Assembly (NCBI GenBank): GCA_022781395.1
Contig: JALETS010000021.1
Span: 1-36,069 of the forward strand
Length of the DNA stretch: 36,069 bases
Reading direction: 5' to 3'
From: Lachnospiraceae bacterium
GTDB taxonomy: Bacteria; Bacillota; Clostridia; Lachnospirales; Lachnospiraceae
Of this stretch, positions 27,476 to 36,069 are shown one piece after another (positions within the stretch are counted from its first letter, which is position 1; each line of letters starts with the position of its first letter). The notes under the pieces are model-generated. The model saw only the letters and a program-made list of their open reading frames with translations. It made no database searches and was not told the origin of the DNA. Made by a program: the position numbers and the translations under genes.

Positions 27476-28210
27476 ATGGCGAATCTTATATCCAAATATG
27501 TTGTGCCGGGATGCAGAGTTGATCTTCAGGCAATCCAGCACGCCACATCTCCGGAGGAGATAGAAGGACCGCGCAGGAGTCATCAAAGTCAGGTCTTGGA
27601 TATCCTCTCAGAAGACAGGATTGAAATCTCCATGCCGATGGAAAAATCTAAATTGATTTTGCTGCCGGTAGACGGAGAGTATGATCTGTATTTCTATAGT
27701 GATAATGGTCTGTACCAATGTTATGCGAGAGTGGTAGACAGATATAAAAACAACAATTTATATGTTCTGGTGATGGATTTAACCAGTAACCTGCGCAGAT
27801 ATCAGCGAAGAGAATATTATCGATTCAGCTGTGCACTGGCGATGAATTCCAGACAGCTGGAGGAAGAAGAGATCTCTTTTGCAGACAAAGGAGTGGATAA
27901 GCTGATTCCGGAGCTGCCCCTGAAAAGCAGCGTTGTGGTGGATATTAGCGGAGGAGGGCTCAGGTTTGTGGCTAATTATGCCTATGAAGCACAGAGCATA
28001 ATCCTTTGTAAGTACCGTTTGCTGAACAATGGCCAGGCAAAGGAATACAGTCTGCTGGGCAGAGTACTGTCAGTAAGAGAACTGGAGAACCGCAAGGGTA
28101 TTTATGAACATCGTGTCCAGTATGTCAATATGGATTCAGAGGATCGGGAAGAGATCATAAAGTATATTTTCGATGAGGAACGTAAGACGTTGAAGAATCA
28201 AAAAAATTGA
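27476..28210 (+). CDS. PilZ-domain protein (YcgR/DgrA-type c-di-GMP receptor)
   Basis: RRYQRREYYRFSC and DISGGGLRF (PilZ RxxxR and D/NxSxxG motifs) after an N-terminal PilZN-like region. Confidence 0.87.
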   Translation: MANLISKYVVPGCRVDLQAIQHATSPEEIEGPRRSHQSQVLDILSEDRIEISMPMEKSKLILLPVDGEYDLYFYSDNGLYQCYARVVDRYKNNNLYVLVMDLTSNLRRYQRREYYRFSCALAMNSRQLEEEEISFADKGVDKLIPELPLKSSVVVDISGGGLRFVANYAYEAQSIILCKYRLLNNGQAKEYSLLGRVLSVRELENRKGIYEHRVQYVNMDSEDREEIIKYIFDEERKTLKNQKN

Positions 28211-28274
28211 CGGATAAAAGAGTGAAAAGCTTCGATTGGAAATAATGCAAAAGAAAATAAATGAGAGGCATAGT

Positions 28275-29351
28275 ATGATGAAAAAAAATATATTACTTGT
28301 TGACGACTCTGCACTTATGAGAAGGGTACTGTGTGATATAATTAATAGTGATGAGAGATTTCAAGTACAGGATCGGGCCGTCAATGGGTTGGAGGCATTG
28401 GATTTACTCAGCAGAAAGACCTATGATGCGGTTGTGCTGGATGTTAATATGCCTCAGATGAACGGGCTGGAATTATTAAAAGAGTTACAGAAACGTAAGA
28501 TTTCAGCAAGAATAATGATGGCAAGCACCGATACCAAGGAAGGCGCCAAGACAACATTGGATGCTTTGGAACTGGGAGCTCTTGATTTTATACATAAGCC
28601 CAATAATGCAATGGACTGTAGAAACGGTGCTTTTAAGGAAAAGATGCTTAGCATTCTGGCGGTAGTGGCAGATTCTAAAGTGCCTACTATAGGAAAGACA
28701 TTTACCATGGAGGAACTGAAAACCTCCAAGAAGATGGTAGAGCTGGTCAGCAAACATGCTTCCGGTGTATTGGGTAATAAGATCGTGGCACTGGCAAGCT
28801 CCACAGGGGGTCCCAAGGCATTACAGGCGGTCATTCCAAGACTGCCCAAGAATCTGAAAGCGCCTGTTGTAGTGGTACAGCATATGCCGGCAGGTTTTAC
28901 GGCATCCTTAGCTGAGAGGCTGGATTCCTTAAGCGAGGTTCATGTGAAGGAAGCGGCAGAAGGCGATATTCTGGAGGCGGGAACTGTTTATATTGCAATG
29001 GGAGGCAAACACCTGAATGTTCTGACCATGGCAAGTAAGTACAGCATTCATTACACGGACGAGCCTTCCAGAGAAGGCGTTAAGCCTTGCGCCAACTATA
29101 TGTATGAGTCCTTGTGTGACAGTAAATATGATCAGATCGTATGTGTTGTTATGACAGGGATGGGAGCCGATGGTACGCAGGGTATCCAAAACTTGAAGGC
29201 AAAGAAAAAAGTCCATGTAATTGCGCAGGAGGCAAATACATGTGCGGTATACGGAATGCCTAAGAGCGTTGTAAATGCCGGATTGACAGACCAGATTGTA
29301 CCGCTTGAGCAGATTGCACAGGAAATTATAATGAACGTGGGGGTAAAGTAA
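28275..29351 (+). CDS. cheB: Protein-glutamate methylesterase/glutaminase CheB
   Basis: Receiver domain (ILLVDDSALMRRVLCDII, VVLDVNMPQMNG) and methylesterase domain (ASSTGGPKALQAVIPRLP, VVQHMPAGFTASLAERLD). ATG 28275/28278 preferred to TTG 28236. Confidence 0.95.
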   Translation: MMKKNILLVDDSALMRRVLCDIINSDERFQVQDRAVNGLEALDLLSRKTYDAVVLDVNMPQMNGLELLKELQKRKISARIMMASTDTKEGAKTTLDALELGALDFIHKPNNAMDCRNGAFKEKMLSILAVVADSKVPTIGKTFTMEELKTSKKMVELVSKHASGVLGNKIVALASSTGGPKALQAVIPRLPKNLKAPVVVVQHMPAGFTASLAERLDSLSEVHVKEAAEGDILEAGTVYIAMGGKHLNVLTMASKYSIHYTDEPSREGVKPCANYMYESLCDSKYDQIVCVVMTGMGADGTQGIQNLKAKKKVHVIAQEANTCAVYGMPKSVVNAGLTDQIVPLEQIAQEIIMNVGVK

Positions 29352-29352
29352 T

Positions 29353-31482
29353 ATGGATGTAAGTCAATATCTTGAGATTTTCCTTGATGAAACAAATGAA
29401 CATTTACAGAACTTAAATACGCAGATCCTTTCTCTGGAGCAGGATCCTGAGAATATGGATACTATTAATGAGATCTTTCGTGCAGCACATTCCCTGAAGG
29501 GTATGGCAGGCACAATGGGCTATAAGAGAATGCAGACACTCACTCATGATATGGAGAATGTATTTTCTGAGGTTCGTAACGGCAATATCAAGGTAAATGC
29601 CGGTATGATAGATGTGCTGTTCCAGTGTCTGGATGCTTTGGAAGAGTATAATACCAATATCAGGGAAAGTTCCGATGAAGGACAGAACGACAATGAACCG
29701 CTGATCAAACAGCTGAATGCTATCCTTAAGGGAGAGAGTGTTGATGGCGCGGTAACGGAAGCAGCTCCTGCTAAAACGGAGCCTGCAGCTGAGAAAGCGC
29801 CTGCTGCAGAAGCGAACACGGAAGGTGCAAAGTGGCTTTCCATCAAACTGAATGAGAGTCAGCAGACTGTTTTAAAAGAAGCTGCAAAGCAGGGCAAGAA
29901 GGTATACGGTCTTACCGTTAAGGTACAGGAGTCCTGTATCTTAAAGGCTGCCAGAGCATTTTTGGTATTTAAAGCAATCGAAGAAACCAGTGAAATCATT
30001 GTTTCCGAACCTTCTACACAGGATATTGAGGATGAAAAATTTGAACTGGATTTCAGTTTGATTATCATATCGGATGCAGAATTGGATACGGTAAAAAAGG
30101 CAGCAAAGAATGTATCTGAAATTGAGGATGTTATCGGTGGTGCGATGGATATGGATTCTCTGGCATCTTCTGCTCCGGAAACTGCAGCAGAGAAAACAGC
30201 AACTACGGCTGTAGAAGCTAAGACACCTGCAGTAGCGGCAGAACCGGTTCCGGCAGAAGATGAGCATCAGCCTGCTGCGGCGGCAGCGCCTACTCCGGCG
30301 GCCAAGAAACCGGCAGCCAATAAGCCGGTGGTAAATCGGACTGTCAGAGTTGATATTGAGAAGCTGGATACGTTGATGAATCTGGTAAGTGAGCTTATCA
30401 TTGCCAAGAACTCACTGGTGTCTGCTTCCACCATGACCGGAACCTCAAGTCCGGCAGTTAATGAGCAGATTGAGTATTTGGAGAGCGTTACCACATCCCT
30501 GCATGAATCTGTCATGAAGGTCAGAATGGTACCTATCGAAAGCACAGTAAATAAATTCCCACGTATGGTTCGTGATCTGCAGAAGAAATTAGGCAAGAAG
30601 ATGGAACTGTACATGACCGGTGAAGACACTGAGTTAGATCGTACGGTAGTTGATCAGATTGGCGATCCTTTGATGCATCTGCTCCGTAATTCAGCGGATC
30701 ATGGTCTTGAGTCTGCAGAAGTGCGTAAGGAGAGAGGTAAGCCGGAGGTCGGCTCCATTTTCCTGGATGCTTATCAGGACGGCAATAATGTAGTCATTGA
30801 AGTAAGAGATGATGGTAACGGTATTGATACGGAAGCCGTTAAGAAAAAGGCTGTTGAACGTGGAATTATTACACCTGAACAGGGAGAGAATATGAGCGAG
30901 AAGGAGATTATCAATCTTCTGTTTAACGCAGGCTTCTCTACCGCTAAGGTGGTATCCGATGTATCAGGCCGAGGCGTAGGTCTGGATGTTGTAAAATCCA
31001 TGATTGAATCCTTAAGTGGTGAGGTAGAGGTTAAGTCCAAACTGGGAGAAGGAAGCTCATGGATTATCAGACTTCCGCTTACTTTGGCAATTATCCAGGC
31101 TCTTATGGTAGATATTGGTAATGAGAAGTATGCGATTTCCCTTGGCTCTATTCAGACCATTGAGGATATCTCACCTTCTGATGTGAAATTAGTACAGGCT
31201 AAGGAAGTCATTCAGTTAAGAGATCTTGTTATTCCGCTGATTCGTCTGAATGAGATTCTGGACATTGAGAGCAAGAAAGACCCGAATGATAACTTAGTTG
31301 TTGTCATTGTGAAGAAGGGTGACAAACTTGCAGGATTGGTAGTAGATGAACTGATCGGACAGCAGGAAATTGTTATCAAGTCACTTGGTAAATATATCAA
31401 CAAGTGTAAAATTATCAGCGGTGCGACTGTCCTGGGTGATGGTGAAGTGGCATTGATTCTGGATGCCAATGCACTCATTTAA
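29353..31482 (+). CDS. cheA: Chemotaxis histidine kinase CheA
   Basis: Hpt motif AAHSLKGMAGTMGY; LMHLLRNSADHGLE; VRDDGNGID; GRGVGLDVVKSMIE; CheW-like C-terminus. Confidence 0.97.
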   Translation: MDVSQYLEIFLDETNEHLQNLNTQILSLEQDPENMDTINEIFRAAHSLKGMAGTMGYKRMQTLTHDMENVFSEVRNGNIKVNAGMIDVLFQCLDALEEYNTNIRESSDEGQNDNEPLIKQLNAILKGESVDGAVTEAAPAKTEPAAEKAPAAEANTEGAKWLSIKLNESQQTVLKEAAKQGKKVYGLTVKVQESCILKAARAFLVFKAIEETSEIIVSEPSTQDIEDEKFELDFSLIIISDAELDTVKKAAKNVSEIEDVIGGAMDMDSLASSAPETAAEKTATTAVEAKTPAVAAEPVPAEDEHQPAAAAAPTPAAKKPAANKPVVNRTVRVDIEKLDTLMNLVSELIIAKNSLVSASTMTGTSSPAVNEQIEYLESVTTSLHESVMKVRMVPIESTVNKFPRMVRDLQKKLGKKMELYMTGEDTELDRTVVDQIGDPLMHLLRNSADHGLESAEVRKERGKPEVGSIFLDAYQDGNNVVIEVRDDGNGIDTEAVKKKAVERGIITPEQGENMSEKEIINLLFNAGFSTAKVVSDVSGRGVGLDVVKSMIESLSGEVEVKSKLGEGSSWIIRLPLTLAIIQALMVDIGNEKYAISLGSIQTIEDISPSDVKLVQAKEVIQLRDLVIPLIRLNEILDIESKKDPNDNLVVVIVKKGDKLAGLVVDELIGQQEIVIKSLGKYINKCKIISGATVLGDGEVALILDANALI

Positions 31483-31502
31483 TCAGAGGGAGGAACAGTG
31501 AT

Positions 31503-31955
31503 ATGGAAGAATTAAAAACAGTTAGTGACGTTACACAGTTCATTGTGATCAAGCTGGGCGAGGAACAGTATGGTATCGATATCAAATACATAGACAATAT
31601 TGTCAGAATGCAGCATATTACCAGAGTACCTAAGGTGGACGCATATATCAAAGGCGTGATTAATCTGCGCGGTGAGGTTATTCCTGTTATGAGTATCCGC
31701 ATTAAGATGGGACTGGAGCCTGATGTGGAGACAAAGTCCAGTCGTATTATCATTCTGAAGATGGAGCAGCAGGGTACTATCGGTGTGATCGTGGATGAAG
31801 TAAAAGAGGTTGTAACGCTGGAGAGCGATCAGATTGAGAAGATTGCATATGATTCTAAAGATGACAGGGACAGTTTCCTGTGCGGCATCGGTAAATGTGA
31901 TGATGGCCTGATTTCTCTGTTGGATCTGAATGCAGTTGTTTTTGAAGGAGTTTAG
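31503..31955 (+). CDS. cheW: Chemotaxis coupling protein CheW
   Basis: FIVIKLGEEQYGIDIKYIDNIVRMQHITRVPKVDAYIKGVINLRGEVIPVMSIRIKMG. Confidence 0.97.
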   Translation: MEELKTVSDVTQFIVIKLGEEQYGIDIKYIDNIVRMQHITRVPKVDAYIKGVINLRGEVIPVMSIRIKMGLEPDVETKSSRIIILKMEQQGTIGVIVDEVKEVVTLESDQIEKIAYDSKDDRDSFLCGIGKCDDGLISLLDLNAVVFEGV

Positions 31956-31966
31956 GAGGAACTGTT

Positions 31967-32581
31967 GTGGGTGAAATTACCTTAGAAAAAATGTCTGATG
32001 AATATTTCGATGTCCTGAAAGAAATTGGAAATATCGGGGCAGGAAATGCCACTACGGCATTGGCACAGATGATGCAGTGCAAGGTAGATATGGCAGTGCC
32101 GCAGGTTAAGCTGTTGGAATTCAAGGAACTCGGTGAGATAATGGGCGGCGAGGAGCTGATCATGGCAGGAATCTATCTCGGTATAGAGGGAGATATTACG
32201 GGCAGTATCATGTTCCTTTTAGAGAAGCAGGCTGCCAGACATCTGGTATCTAAACTGATGGGAATGGCATCAGAGGGAGAGGAGTTTACGGAGATGGAGT
32301 TCTCTGCCCTGAAAGAGGTAGCCAACATCATTACAGGTGCATATCTGAATTCCTTATCCAGCCTGACAAATCTGTGTATTTATCCTTCTGTCCCCGATCT
32401 GTGTGTAGATATGGCAGGAGCAATCTTAAGCGTACCGGCAATCGAATTCGGAGCGCTCGGTGATAAAATGTTATTGATTCAGACACAGTTTTTTGATGAA
32501 ATGATTTTGGATGGATATTTTATCCTGATACCGGATTTAGAATCCTATGGTAAAATATTATCAGCACTGGGACTTGGATAA
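31967..32581 (+). CDS. cheC: CheY-P phosphatase CheC
   Basis: Two CheC motifs: LKEIGNIGAGNATTALAQMM and LKEVANIITGAYLNSLSSL; GTG start. Confidence 0.95.
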   Translation: MGEITLEKMSDEYFDVLKEIGNIGAGNATTALAQMMQCKVDMAVPQVKLLEFKELGEIMGGEELIMAGIYLGIEGDITGSIMFLLEKQAARHLVSKLMGMASEGEEFTEMEFSALKEVANIITGAYLNSLSSLTNLCIYPSVPDLCVDMAGAILSVPAIEFGALGDKMLLIQTQFFDEMILDGYFILIPDLESYGKILSALGLG

Positions 32582-32628
32582 GGGCCACACTGATAAACTG
32601 ATAAGTGTAAACAGGAGATGGCAGTGGT

Positions 32629-33114
32629 ATGGGCAATATGATAAAGGTCGGGATGGCCGATTTAAACGTGTGCGTCAGTCCTGATAGTATTACAACATTG
32701 GGACTGGGGTCCTGTGTCGGGATTGCGCTTCGTGACCCGGTTACGAAGATTGGCGGATTGGCACATGTTATGCTTCCGGATAGTACAACAATCCGTAATA
32801 ATACAAATATTCCTAAATTTGCGGATACCGGAATAGAAGAACTGGTGAGGCAGGTAGTAGCCAAGGGTGCTAACAGGGGGCGTCTGGTTGCAAAAATTGC
32901 AGGGGGTGCGCAGATGTTTGCATTCCAAAGTAAAAATGAGATGGTTCGTGTAGGTGAACGGAATGTGGAGGCGACCAAGAAGAAGCTTGCGCAGCTTAAG
33001 ATTCCGATTCTGGCAGAAGATACAGGTAAGAATTATGGTAGAACCGTTATATTTTATCCGGAAACGGGAGATTTTGTAATTCGTGCGGTCGGTAAGCAGG
33101 AGTATTCAATCTAA
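32629..33114 (+). CDS. cheD: Chemoreceptor glutamine deamidase CheD
   Basis: TTLGLGSCVGIALRDPVTKIGGLAHVMLPDS; AKIAGGAQMFAF. Confidence 0.96.
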   Translation: MGNMIKVGMADLNVCVSPDSITTLGLGSCVGIALRDPVTKIGGLAHVMLPDSTTIRNNTNIPKFADTGIEELVRQVVAKGANRGRLVAKIAGGAQMFAFQSKNEMVRVGERNVEATKKKLAQLKIPILAEDTGKNYGRTVIFYPETGDFVIRAVGKQEYSI

Positions 33115-33147
33115 CCGAAGTAAGAGTGAGGCTGGAAGGAAAGTAAA

Positions 33148-33588
33148 TTGGCTATTGAAGAAACAAATATCAAGGAAGAAAATACTGCAAATATGTCTGA
33201 CAATGAGAATGAGGTAAGTGAGAACGAAAATCAGACAGAGCCTGAGACGGCTGCGCAGCGAGAGGCAAGAGAAAAGAAAGAAGCAAAGGAGAGGGAAGCA
33301 AAAGCAAGAAAACGCAGATTGATCCCTCCTTTTGTTATGCTGACAGCCGGTGCAGTTACCAGTATTACGATGCGGCTGCTGCACTATGAAATGAAGACGA
33401 TGTTGATTGTCTTATTATGTGTACTGTTAGGTTTTTATATGGCCGGCTGCGTTTTAAAGTATATGCTCGACCGGTTTGAGCACCAGATCGAAGAAGCGGC
33501 TATGGAAGAGGGAGAAGTTATAGAGAAGGAACTCCGGGAAGAAGAAACAGCGCAAGGTGCAGTTGTGAGTGAAAAGGGTGAAATGTAA
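33148..33588 (+). CDS. Uncharacterised small membrane protein (two predicted TMs, acidic tails)
   Basis: TTG start after a GGAAGGAAAG RBS; charged N-terminus, RRRLIPPFVMLTAGAVTSITMRLL and MLIVLLCVLLGFYMAGCVLKYML hydrophobic segments, acidic C-terminus; co-directional between cheD and sigD. Confidence 0.8.
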   Translation: MAIEETNIKEENTANMSDNENEVSENENQTEPETAAQREAREKKEAKEREAKARKRRLIPPFVMLTAGAVTSITMRLLHYEMKTMLIVLLCVLLGFYMAGCVLKYMLDRFEHQIEEAAMEEGEVIEKELREEETAQGAVVSEKGEM

Positions 33589-33593
33589 TACAT

Positions 33594-34379
33594 ATGGATG
33601 AAGCAGGCAGAAAGAGACTTTGGGATGAATATTCAAGGACAAAGTCTCCTGAGATCAGGGAAAATATTATATTGGAGTATGCTCCGCTAGTCAAAGTAGT
33701 TGCCGGTCGACTCAGTATGTATCTGGGATACAATGTAGAGTATGAAGATCTGGTGAGCTATGGAATTTTCGGGCTGATTGATGCAATTGACAAATTTGAC
33801 TGTCTTAAGGATGTAAAGTTTGAAACTTATGCCAGTCTTCGTATAAGGGGTGCTATTCTGGACCAGATTCGAAAGATGGATTGGATTCCGCGTACCATCA
33901 GACAGAAACAGAAGCGGATTGATGCGGCTATCAGGGAGATTGAGGCACAATCCGGTCGAAGCGCTACTGATGAGGAGATTGCAGAAAGTCTTGGCATTTC
34001 GAATGATGAATATCTGGAATGGCAGTCTCAGATGAAAATTACGAATGTTGTGTCTCTCAATGAGTTCTTAGAGCAGGGTAGTGAAGTGCCAAATGAGGCA
34101 AACCGCAGCAAGAGTTCCCAGTTTGACAGCCCGGAAGAGGTGCTAGAGAAGGATGAACTGAAGAAGATTCTTGCGCAAGCGCTGGAACTTCTGACAGAGA
34201 AAGAACGGAAGGTTATTTTATTATATTATTATGAGGAATTGACGTTAAAGGAAATCAGTAACATCTTGGAGGTGTCCGAGTCCAGGATTTCCCAACTTCA
34301 TACAAGAGCACTTCAAAAAATGAAAGGAAAGCTGGGAAATTATATTGGGATTCTGACAGAGGCAGATAGTAGAAAATAG
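33594..34379 (+). CDS. sigD: Flagellar/motility sigma factor SigD (FliA/WhiG family)
   Basis: LWDEYSRTKSPEIRENIILEYAPLVKVVAGRLS; DLVSYGIFGLIDAIDKFD; KFETYASLRIRGAILDQIRKMDWIPRTIRQK; region 4 LTLKEISNILEVSESRISQLHTRALQKMK. Confidence 0.96.
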   Translation: MDEAGRKRLWDEYSRTKSPEIRENIILEYAPLVKVVAGRLSMYLGYNVEYEDLVSYGIFGLIDAIDKFDCLKDVKFETYASLRIRGAILDQIRKMDWIPRTIRQKQKRIDAAIREIEAQSGRSATDEEIAESLGISNDEYLEWQSQMKITNVVSLNEFLEQGSEVPNEANRSKSSQFDSPEEVLEKDELKKILAQALELLTEKERKVILLYYYEELTLKEISNILEVSESRISQLHTRALQKMKGKLGNYIGILTEADSRK

Positions 34380-34387
34380 GGGTACAT

Positions 34388-35977
34388 ATGAACGGTTATT
34401 TCAGACTGGTAAATGAGAAGGGAAAGTCAAGCATTAAGCTGATACCGCCGACAGAGAACGGTAAGGTAGTTGATTTGAATGATGTGATAGAGTATCTGAC
34501 AATGAAGGATTATGCCTGTGATCTGCCCCCGTTGAAGAAAGCGGTAGAGACGGCAGCAACGCAGGAAACAACCATGGTGCTCAATCATGAAACCAGGTTT
34601 GTGGAAAGAGAATGTTATAAACTGACCGTGACACCGGATAAAATGAAGGCTTATGCGAGATTTTATGCAGCCTCCGAGGGCGGGGAAGAGCTGACGGCAG
34701 AGGAGGTTATACATGACTTGGAGTTGAAAGGCATCCGAAATGGTCTAATGCGTGATGAGATTGAGGCTTTCTTTGCGCATCGCGAGTACTGTGAGGATGT
34801 ACTGGTGGCAAAAGGAACTGCACCGGTGCAGGGAAAGGATGCTTATATAGAGTATAAATTTAATACGGACAGGAAGGCAAAACCTACACTATTGGAAGAC
34901 GGAAGTGTGGACTTCTTTAATCTGAATATTCTGAATCTTTGTGCTGAGGGTCAGGAGCTTGCAGTTCTACATCCTGAAGAACCCGGTGTGCCGGGAGAAA
35001 ATCTGTATGGAGAACCAATCAGAACTAATGATGTCAGGAAGGCTGTCCTGAAATATGGCAGAAATATTGAAGTTTCGGAAGACGGTAATGTACTTACCTC
35101 TATGGTAAACGGTCATGTGGAGCTTGTGGAGGGCAAGGTCTTTGTTTCAGATGTATTGGCGATAGAAAATGTTGATAACGCTACCGGTAATATAGAATAT
35201 GAAGGAAATGTCCAGATCAATGGTAATGTAAGAACGAACTTCAGCGTCAGGGCCAAAGGGGATATTGTGGTCAAAGGCGTGGTAGAAGCTGCAACGTTGT
35301 ATGCAGGCGGTAATATTATTATTGCCAGGGGCATGAATGGTATGGGCAAGGGTACTTTGTATGCAGAGGGAAATATTGTTGCAAAGTTCCTTGAGAATGT
35401 CACGGCAGAAGCGAAAGGGTATGTAACTTCCGAGTCTATTCTGCACTGCAAGGTTATGGCAGGTGGAGAAATCAATGTAGACGGTAAGCGTGGGTTTATC
35501 ACCGGTGGGAAGGTATGTGCAACAGGCTGCATCAATGTTAAGATGCTGGGTTCTGAGATGGGTGCTGATACGATTGTGGAAGTCGGCGTTGATCCCGGGA
35601 TCAAAGAACATATTGCTGAACTTCAGAAAAAGATCAATGAAGATATGAAGACGCTTCAGTCTATCCAACCGATACTGGTATCTACCAAGCAGAAATTGGC
35701 GCAGGGTGTGAAGCTTACGCCGGAGCAGATGAAATATATACAGTCTCTGGCTCTTGCCAATAAACAGAAGACAGAGGAAATAGAGTCCGCTACAGCAGAA
35801 GTGAAAGAACTGCAGCAGGGAATCAATGATGCTTCAGATACTGTCATCAGGGTCAAAGGAACAGTGTATCCCGGAACGAAGATCTGTATGGGTGATGTAT
35901 CCATGATCGTCCAGAAGAGTGCACAGTACTGCCGCTTTGTAAAGGAGCGGGGCGATGTGAAAATAGCACCGTTTTAG
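34388..35977 (+). CDS. DUF342 / FapA-domain protein
   Basis: Repeated hydrophobic/Gly beta-helix-like pattern (NIEYEGNVQINGNVRTNFSVRAKGDIVVKGVVEAATLYAGGNIIIARGMNGMGKGTLYAEGNIVAKFLENVTAEAKGYV) and C-terminal coiled coil, typical of DUF342. Confidence 0.85.
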   Translation: MNGYFRLVNEKGKSSIKLIPPTENGKVVDLNDVIEYLTMKDYACDLPPLKKAVETAATQETTMVLNHETRFVERECYKLTVTPDKMKAYARFYAASEGGEELTAEEVIHDLELKGIRNGLMRDEIEAFFAHREYCEDVLVAKGTAPVQGKDAYIEYKFNTDRKAKPTLLEDGSVDFFNLNILNLCAEGQELAVLHPEEPGVPGENLYGEPIRTNDVRKAVLKYGRNIEVSEDGNVLTSMVNGHVELVEGKVFVSDVLAIENVDNATGNIEYEGNVQINGNVRTNFSVRAKGDIVVKGVVEAATLYAGGNIIIARGMNGMGKGTLYAEGNIVAKFLENVTAEAKGYVTSESILHCKVMAGGEINVDGKRGFITGGKVCATGCINVKMLGSEMGADTIVEVGVDPGIKEHIAELQKKINEDMKTLQSIQPILVSTKQKLAQGVKLTPEQMKYIQSLALANKQKTEEIESATAEVKELQQGINDASDTVIRVKGTVYPGTKICMGDVSMIVQKSAQYCRFVKERGDVKIAPF

Positions 35978-36034
35978 TGTCAGACCGGAATAGAGATTGA
36001 ATGGAAGAGGATAATAGAGAAGAAGGCGTATAAT

Positions 36035-36069
36035 ATGGCGATAGGATTTGTGGAGATGCAGGGGCAGAT
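36035..36069 (+). CDS. Start of an ORF truncated by the window edge (MAIGFVEMQGQ...)
   Basis: ATG with a purine-rich AGAAGG upstream, co-directional and close to the preceding gene; too short to assign. Confidence 0.5.
   Translation, partial: MAIGFVEMQGQ

Noticed and set aside
1-36069. Riboswitch, CRISPR, tRNA/rRNA, transposon, prophage or defence island
   Set aside because: No direct-repeat spacer arrays, no transposase or phage-like proteins, no c-di-GMP riboswitch core recognised by eye, and nearly all sequence is accounted for by motility genes.

Overview
All 36 kb reads as one chromosomal block, entirely + strand: the 3' end of topA, then codY, then a long fla/che motility operon (flgB to sigD, then a DUF342/FapA-type gene and the start of another ORF). 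Gene order resembles the Bacillus/Clostridia fla/che operon. The protein sequences look like an anaerobic Firmicute, probably Lachnospiraceae (inference from style and order, no search run). I see no mobile elements, CRISPR arrays, tRNA or rRNA genes, defence systems or obvious frameshifts. I did not find a wholly new multi-gene system. The less explained items are: a small two-TM acidic protein between cheD and sigD; an FlgD whose C-terminus looks like a surface-protein helical repeat plus an acidic tail; a Met/Gln-rich tandem repeat linker in FliY; a 161-bp intergenic region before fliK with a near-perfect 15-bp hairpin and promoter-like motifs; an internal terminator, promoter and palindrome splitting the operon between flgE and flbD; and a CodY-box-like site upstream of codY. 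All promoter and terminator calls were made by eye.
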